A DNA stretch of 64,000 bases, from contig NZ_JABMKX010000005.1 of the NCBI RefSeq assembly GCF_013204885.1, positions 248,001-312,000 on the forward strand, in the 5' to 3' direction. The position numbers and the translations under genes were made by a program. The notes beneath the pieces are model-generated. The model did not search any database, was not told the origin of the DNA, and worked only from the letters and a program-made list of their open reading frames with translations. Source of the stretch: Paenibacillus tritici. GTDB lineage: Bacteria > Bacillota > Bacilli > Paenibacillales > Paenibacillaceae. This document shows, in pieces, positions 59,930-64,000 of this stretch (positions are counted from its first letter, which is position 1; the number at the start of each line of letters is the position of its first letter).

Positions 59930-61276
59930 ATGAAAATAGCAGTAGCCGGAACAGGCTACGTCGGCTTAGTAGCCGGCGTATGCTTCGCAGAAGTAGGCCA
60001 TCAAGTAGCATGTGTAGATATTGATGAAGATAAGGTTCAGCTTATGAAATCTGGAGTTTCGCCCATATATGAAGCTGATCTCGAAGAACTTATGCAGAAG
60101 AATTACGCTGCTGGAAGAATCGATTACACTACTAATTATGCTGAAGCATATAAAAATGCAGATGCTATTTTTATAGGTGTCGGTACGCCTGAACAGCCGG
60201 ATGGATCGGCCAATCTATCATACATAGCAACTGTTGCCAGACAAATTGCAGAAACCATAGAGAAGGATTGTTTGGTGGTAGTGAAATCTACAGTTCCTGT
60301 TGGAACTAATGATAAGGTAGAGCAATTCATTCATGACTTCCTGCCACATAATGGTGAAGAACTGATTGGTAATGGAATTGGACAGAAGATCAGAGTAGAA
60401 GTGGCCTCTAATCCTGAATTTCTTGCTCAAGGTACAGCGGTCAAGGATACCCTACAAGCAGCAAGGATTATTATTGGGACTGAAAGTAAATGGGCAGAAG
60501 ATATTTTAATGCGCATTTATGAGCCATTCAATATCCCTATTGTTCCTGTAAGACGTAGATCGGCAGAGATGATCAAGTATGCGTCTAACGACTTTTTGGC
60601 ATTGAAAATATCTTACATGAATGATATCGCCAATCTCTGTGAGTTAGTAGGTGCTGATATCCAGGATGTTGCCAGAGGTATGTCCTTTGATGAGCGTATC
60701 GGCAGCAAGTTCTTGAATGCGGGCATCGGTTACGGAGGGAGCTGCTTTCCGAAGGATACGAAGGCTCTTGAGTATCTCGCCCGGCAGCATGGGTATGAGC
60801 TTAAGACAGTCAAGGCTGCTATTGATGTGAATACTAGTCAAAAGACTGTTCTATTCAAGAAGGCATCTAAAAGGTTGATTACCTTTAATGGCCTAAAAGT
60901 GGCAGTGCTGGGACTTACCTTTAAACCAGGAACAGATGATTTAAGAGAGGCAGCTTCACTAGAGAATATCCCCTTATTGCTAGAACAAGGTGCAGATATT
61001 TATGCATATGACCCTGTGGGGAAAGAAAATTTTGCTCAAAAGTATTCTGAAGGTAGCCATGGAATTGGAAAGATCCACTATGTCGAGAATATTGATGAAG
61101 CACTTAGAGGTGCTAATGTCTGCTTCATTATGACCGAATGGGCATCAATTAAGGCTGTTACACCTGGAAAGTTTAAAAAGCTGATGAGAACTCCATTGGT
61201 CTATGATGGCAGGAATATTTACAATATTGATGAAATGAAAGAAGCAGGGATTGAATATTACTCTATTGGGAGGTAA
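59930..61276 (+). CDS. ugd: UDP-glucose 6-dehydrogenase
   Basis: 448 residues, ATG at 59930 after AAAGGGGGGGA. NAD-binding start KIAVAGTGYVGLVAGVCFAE. The catalytic Cys lies in GIGYGGSCFPKDTKAL, with VVVKSTVPVGTNDKVE and VASNPEFLAQGTAV. The UDP-binding C-terminal domain includes VLGLTFKPGTDDLREAAS. It oxidises UDP-glucose to UDP-glucuronate. Similar to TuaD. Feeds the epimerase encoded next. Confidence 0.95.
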   Translation: MKIAVAGTGYVGLVAGVCFAEVGHQVACVDIDEDKVQLMKSGVSPIYEADLEELMQKNYAAGRIDYTTNYAEAYKNADAIFIGVGTPEQPDGSANLSYIATVARQIAETIEKDCLVVVKSTVPVGTNDKVEQFIHDFLPHNGEELIGNGIGQKIRVEVASNPEFLAQGTAVKDTLQAARIIIGTESKWAEDILMRIYEPFNIPIVPVRRRSAEMIKYASNDFLALKISYMNDIANLCELVGADIQDVARGMSFDERIGSKFLNAGIGYGGSCFPKDTKALEYLARQHGYELKTVKAAIDVNTSQKTVLFKKASKRLITFNGLKVAVLGLTFKPGTDDLREAASLENIPLLLEQGADIYAYDPVGKENFAQKYSEGSHGIGKIHYVENIDEALRGANVCFIMTEWASIKAVTPGKFKKLMRTPLVYDGRNIYNIDEMKEAGIEYYSIGR

Positions 61277-61319
61277 TCAGCCTTTGTGAAATCCATATAA
61301 TATAGAGGAGACGAGTTAG

Positions 61320-62345
61320 TTGGACTATATTCCTTTAGATACAGAACAGAAATATTTAATAACCGGAATTGCGGGATTTATAGGATCTAATTTAGCCAAA
61401 AGGCTTCTGGAACAGGGTTGTCAGGTCACTGGTATTGATAATATAAATGATTATTATGATATCAATCTCAAGTATACGCGTCTTGAAATGCTTACACCAT
61501 TTGAAAAATTCAGCTTTATTAAAGGTGATATTTCAGATAAAGAATTGATACTAAGCCTATTTGAAGAGCATAAACCTAGTATTGTGGTTAATTTGGCAGC
61601 CCAAGCCGGAGTTAGGCATTCTATAGATAATCCTGATGCATACATTCAGAGTAACATTGTAGGATTTTTTAATATCCTTGAAGCTTGCAGATATAACCCA
61701 GTTAATCATCTTGTATATGCCTCATCAAGTTCTATCTACGGCTCCAATGAAAAGGTTCCTTTTGAAGAATCCGATGTGGTGGATCATCCAGAATCTCTGT
61801 ATGCGGCTACTAAGAAATCTAATGAGCTGATGGCATATACTTATAGTCATCTTTATAAAATACCAACAACCGCTCTACGTTTCTTTACCGTATACGGTCC
61901 ATTAGGTCGTCCAGATATGGCTTACTTCGGATTCACACAGAAATATTTTAATGAAGAACCGATCAAGATATTCAACAACGGAGATTTCACACATGATTTG
62001 TATCGTGACTTTACATACATTGATGATATTGTAGAAGGGATTCGCAGAATTCTGAGTATAGCACCTGCTGATGCTGTTCCACATAAGGTTTATAACATAG
62101 GTAACAATAGTCCTGAGAAACTAATGTTCTTTATAGAAACCTTAGAGAAGTGTTTAGGAAAGAGCCTAGGTAGAGAAGTTGTATTTAAAAAAACATTTGA
62201 ACCTATTAAGCCTGGAGATGTACCAGCAACCTATGCTTCTACTGAGCTGTTGCAAGCGGCAGTCGGATTCAAACCAAGTACGTCTATTGAAGAGGGACTA
62301 CAGAAATTTACGGACTGGTATGTTGAATATTATAAAGCCAAATAA
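61320..62345 (+). CDS. NAD-dependent epimerase, probable UDP-glucuronate 4-epimerase
   Basis: 341 residues, TTG start at 61320 after GAGGAGACGAG. Extended [56 protein letters not shown] and the catalytic YAATKK. The [10 protein letters not shown] and [14 protein letters not shown] segments are typical of GAE/CapI UDP-glucuronate 4-epimerases, which make UDP-galacturonate. The context directly after ugd supports this. Other UDP-sugar epimerase activity cannot be excluded. Confidence 0.88.
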   Translation: MDYIPLDTEQKYLITGIAGFIGSNLAKRLLEQGCQVTGIDNINDYYDINLKYTRLEMLTPFEKFSFIKGDISDKELILSLFEEHKPSIVVNLAAQAGVRHSIDNPDAYIQSNIVGFFNILEACRYNPVNHLVYASSSSIYGSNEKVPFEESDVVDHPESLYAATKKSNELMAYTYSHLYKIPTTALRFFTVYGPLGRPDMAYFGFTQKYFNEEPIKIFNNGDFTHDLYRDFTYIDDIVEGIRRILSIAPADAVPHKVYNIGNNSPEKLMFFIETLEKCLGKSLGREVVFKKTFEPIKPGDVPATYASTELLQAAVGFKPSTSIEEGLQKFTDWYVEYYKAK

Positions 62346-62362
62346 TTAATGAGGTGACCCCA

Positions 62363-63241
62363 ATGAAAGGCATAATCCTAGCCGGAGGCTCCGGCACGCG
62401 CCTTTACCCATTAACAATGGTAACCAGTAAGCAGCTTCTACCCGTGTACGACAAACCGATGATCTATTATCCGTTGTCTACGCTTATGCTTGCCGGAATT
62501 AATGACATTCTTATCATCTCAACACCTGAGGATACTCCGAGGTTCGAGAGTCTTTTCGGGAATGGGTCTCAGTTTGGCATCTCCTTACAATACATAGTTC
62601 AGCCCAGTCCTGACGGTTTAGCTCAGGCTTTTATTTTGGGCGAATCGTTCATTGGTAGTGATTCTGTAGCTATGATTCTTGGCGATAATATTTACTATGG
62701 GAATGGTATTCGTAAGATGCTTCAGCGTGCCTCTGAGAAAGCACAGGGGGCGACGGTGTTCGGTTATCATGTCCAAGACCCGGAACGATTCGGTGTGGTG
62801 GAATTTAACGACGAAGGCAAGGTACTAAGCGTGGAAGAGAAGCCTGTACAGCCGAAGTCTAATTATGCGATTACTGGCCTGTACTTCTATGACAACCGTG
62901 TTGTGGAGATTGCTAAGAATGTGCAGCCATCTTCCCGGGGCGAACTTGAGATTACTTCGATTAATGAAGCGTATCTCCACATGGGTGAATTGGATGTTGA
63001 ACTTCTGGGGCGGGGATTCACTTGGCTGGATACGGGGACTCACCAGAGTCTGGTGGATGCTACGAACTTCGTCCGCACCATTGAAGATCATCAGGGGATT
63101 AAGATTGCAGCGCTTGAAGAGATTGCATACATTAATGGATGGATCACGAAGGAGCACCTACTCAGTTGTGGACAGAAGCTAAGCAAGACGGGCTACGGCC
63201 AATATCTGATCAAGGTCGCCACCGGGAAGATTCAATATTAA
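62363..63241 (+). CDS. rfbA: Glucose-1-phosphate thymidylyltransferase
   Basis: 292 residues. ATG at 62363 after GAGGTGA; an upstream GTG is inside that site. Signature: [71 protein letters not shown]. First step of dTDP-L-rhamnose synthesis (dTTP + glucose-1-P). Base composition returns to the genome norm in this gene. Confidence 0.96.
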   Translation: MKGIILAGGSGTRLYPLTMVTSKQLLPVYDKPMIYYPLSTLMLAGINDILIISTPEDTPRFESLFGNGSQFGISLQYIVQPSPDGLAQAFILGESFIGSDSVAMILGDNIYYGNGIRKMLQRASEKAQGATVFGYHVQDPERFGVVEFNDEGKVLSVEEKPVQPKSNYAITGLYFYDNRVVEIAKNVQPSSRGELEITSINEAYLHMGELDVELLGRGFTWLDTGTHQSLVDATNFVRTIEDHQGIKIAALEEIAYINGWITKEHLLSCGQKLSKTGYGQYLIKVATGKIQY

Positions 63242-63261
63242 GCAGTAAAGGTGTGGAGGAA

Positions 63262-63822
63262 ATGAAGTTAACAGAAACAGTGCTTCCAGGCGTATATATA
63301 GTCGAAGCTGCGGTCTTCGGGGATCACCGGGGATGGTTCATGGAGACGTTCAGTGATGCGAAATTCAGAGAGCAGGGCATAGACATTGCTTTTGTACAGG
63401 ATAATCAATCCTATTCTGCTGTCCAAGGAACCTTGCGCGGCCTGCATTATCAGCTGAATCCCAAAGCTCAGACCAAGCTTGTCCGTTGCACGCGTGGCGT
63501 GATCTTCGATGTCGCCGTGGATGTCAGAGCAGGCAGTCCAACTTACGGCAAGTGGTTTGGTATTGAGCTGAGTGCCGAGAATAAGAAGCAACTGCTAATT
63601 CCCAAGGGGTTCGCCCATGGATTCATGACTCTGACGGAGGACGTTGAAGTTCAGTATAAATGTGATGAGCCGTATGCCCCGGAATGTGATGGCGGCATTC
63701 TCTGGAATGACCCTGCCATTGGGATAGAGTGGCCATTACATGTTACTCCCGTTCTATCTGGCAAAGACGAGATGGCTCCATTGCTGAAAGATGCCGTACT
63801 GAATTTTACCTATAATCACTGA
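63262..63822 (+). CDS. rfbC: dTDP-4-dehydrorhamnose 3,5-epimerase
   Basis: 186 residues, ATG at 63262 with GTGGAGG just before it. Cupin-fold epimerase: PGVYIVEAAVFGDHRGWFME, FVQDNQSYSAVQGTLRGLHYQ with the catalytic His, and FAHGFMTLTEDVEVQYKCDE. Third enzyme of dTDP-rhamnose synthesis by function, lying between rfbA and rfbB. Confidence 0.96.
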   Translation: MKLTETVLPGVYIVEAAVFGDHRGWFMETFSDAKFREQGIDIAFVQDNQSYSAVQGTLRGLHYQLNPKAQTKLVRCTRGVIFDVAVDVRAGSPTYGKWFGIELSAENKKQLLIPKGFAHGFMTLTEDVEVQYKCDEPYAPECDGGILWNDPAIGIEWPLHVTPVLSGKDEMAPLLKDAVLNFTYNH

Positions 63823-63863
63823 AGTGGATAGAAAACCAATCGAATCATTCTGAGGTGTAATTC

Positions 63864-64000
63864 ATGAGTAGGAAGAAATTGCTGATCACCGGAGGTGCCG
63901 GTTTCATTGGCGGGAACTTTGTGCAATACATTATGGATAAGTATTCCGATTACGATGTCTATAACCTGGATCTGTTGACCTATGCGGGTGATTTAACTAA
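63864..64000 (+). CDS. rfbB: dTDP-glucose 4,6-dehydratase, 5' end only
   Basis: ATG at 63864 after TGAGGTG; 45 codons are visible before the window ends. The start [20 protein letters not shown] is the NAD-binding motif of extended SDR enzymes, and [17 protein letters not shown] is the RmlB signature. Second enzyme of dTDP-rhamnose synthesis. rfbD is expected beyond the window. Confidence 0.93.
   Translation, partial: MSRKKLLITGGAGFIGGNFVQYIMDKYSDYDVYNLDLLTYAGDLT

Overview
The window looks like chromosome of a spore-forming, low-to-moderate GC Bacillota, most likely Paenibacillus or a close relative. The reasons are the tig-clpP-clpX / lonB-lonA-ysxC block, a gerA-type spore germination operon, an S-layer homology (SLH) protein, copper-amine-oxidase-like 'stalk' domain proteins, a T-box-controlled argS, and frequent TTG/GTG starts behind strong GGAGG ribosome binding sites. 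The genus call is inference; no 16S or marker phylogeny is possible here.

Layout. 1-4 kb: the tail of a secreted carbohydrate-binding protein, an NfeD/SPFH membrane pair behind a sigma-W-like promoter, a DUF985 cupin and an aldo/keto reductase. 4-10 kb: an AsnO-like asparagine synthetase, a first tRNA-Arg(UCU), argS with its T-box leader, and small sporulation-type or unknown proteins. 10.9-17 kb: a SWIM-SNF2 helicase and a TetR-controlled ABC-2 exporter with a perfect palindromic operator. 17-22 kb: a lipoprotein, a stalk/beta-propeller secreted protein and pstSCA without pstB. 22-25.6 kb: an RQC-minor-1-like DNA-binding protein, a 43-residue ORF and a SEC-C protein, then a repeat-rich non-coding stretch that ends in a second tRNA-Arg(UCU) in inverted orientation. 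25.7-31.6 kb: a ysoA-like gene, tig, clpP, clpX and ispG. 31.7-35.7 kb: a gerA-gerC-small gene-gerB operon on the minus strand. 35.9-42 kb: lonB, lonA, ysxC and an unknown gene.

42-64 kb is a polysaccharide locus: a PHP-type tyrosine phosphatase, an SLH protein, a Wzz/BY-kinase pair, a UDP-HexNAc 4,6-dehydratase, two surface proteins, then a PglC/PglD/PglE-like trio. Together with the dehydratase, that trio suggests a di-N-acetylbacillosamine-type first sugar. An AT-rich stretch (about 50.3-59.9 kb) follows with four glycosyltransferase-like genes, a polymerase and a flippase. It is followed by UDP-glucose dehydrogenase, a UDP-glucuronate 4-epimerase-like gene and the dTDP-rhamnose genes rfbA, rfbC and rfbB (the last cut by the window edge). 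The predicted product is an acidic, rhamnose-containing exopolysaccharide or secondary wall polymer made by the Wzx/Wzy route.

The most unusual structure is the pair of inverted tRNA-Arg(UCU) genes about 19 kb apart. Each is followed by repeat units of 142-144 bp carrying a copy of the tRNA 3' end plus its terminator. Several other intergenic repeat families occur, two of them in two copies within the window.
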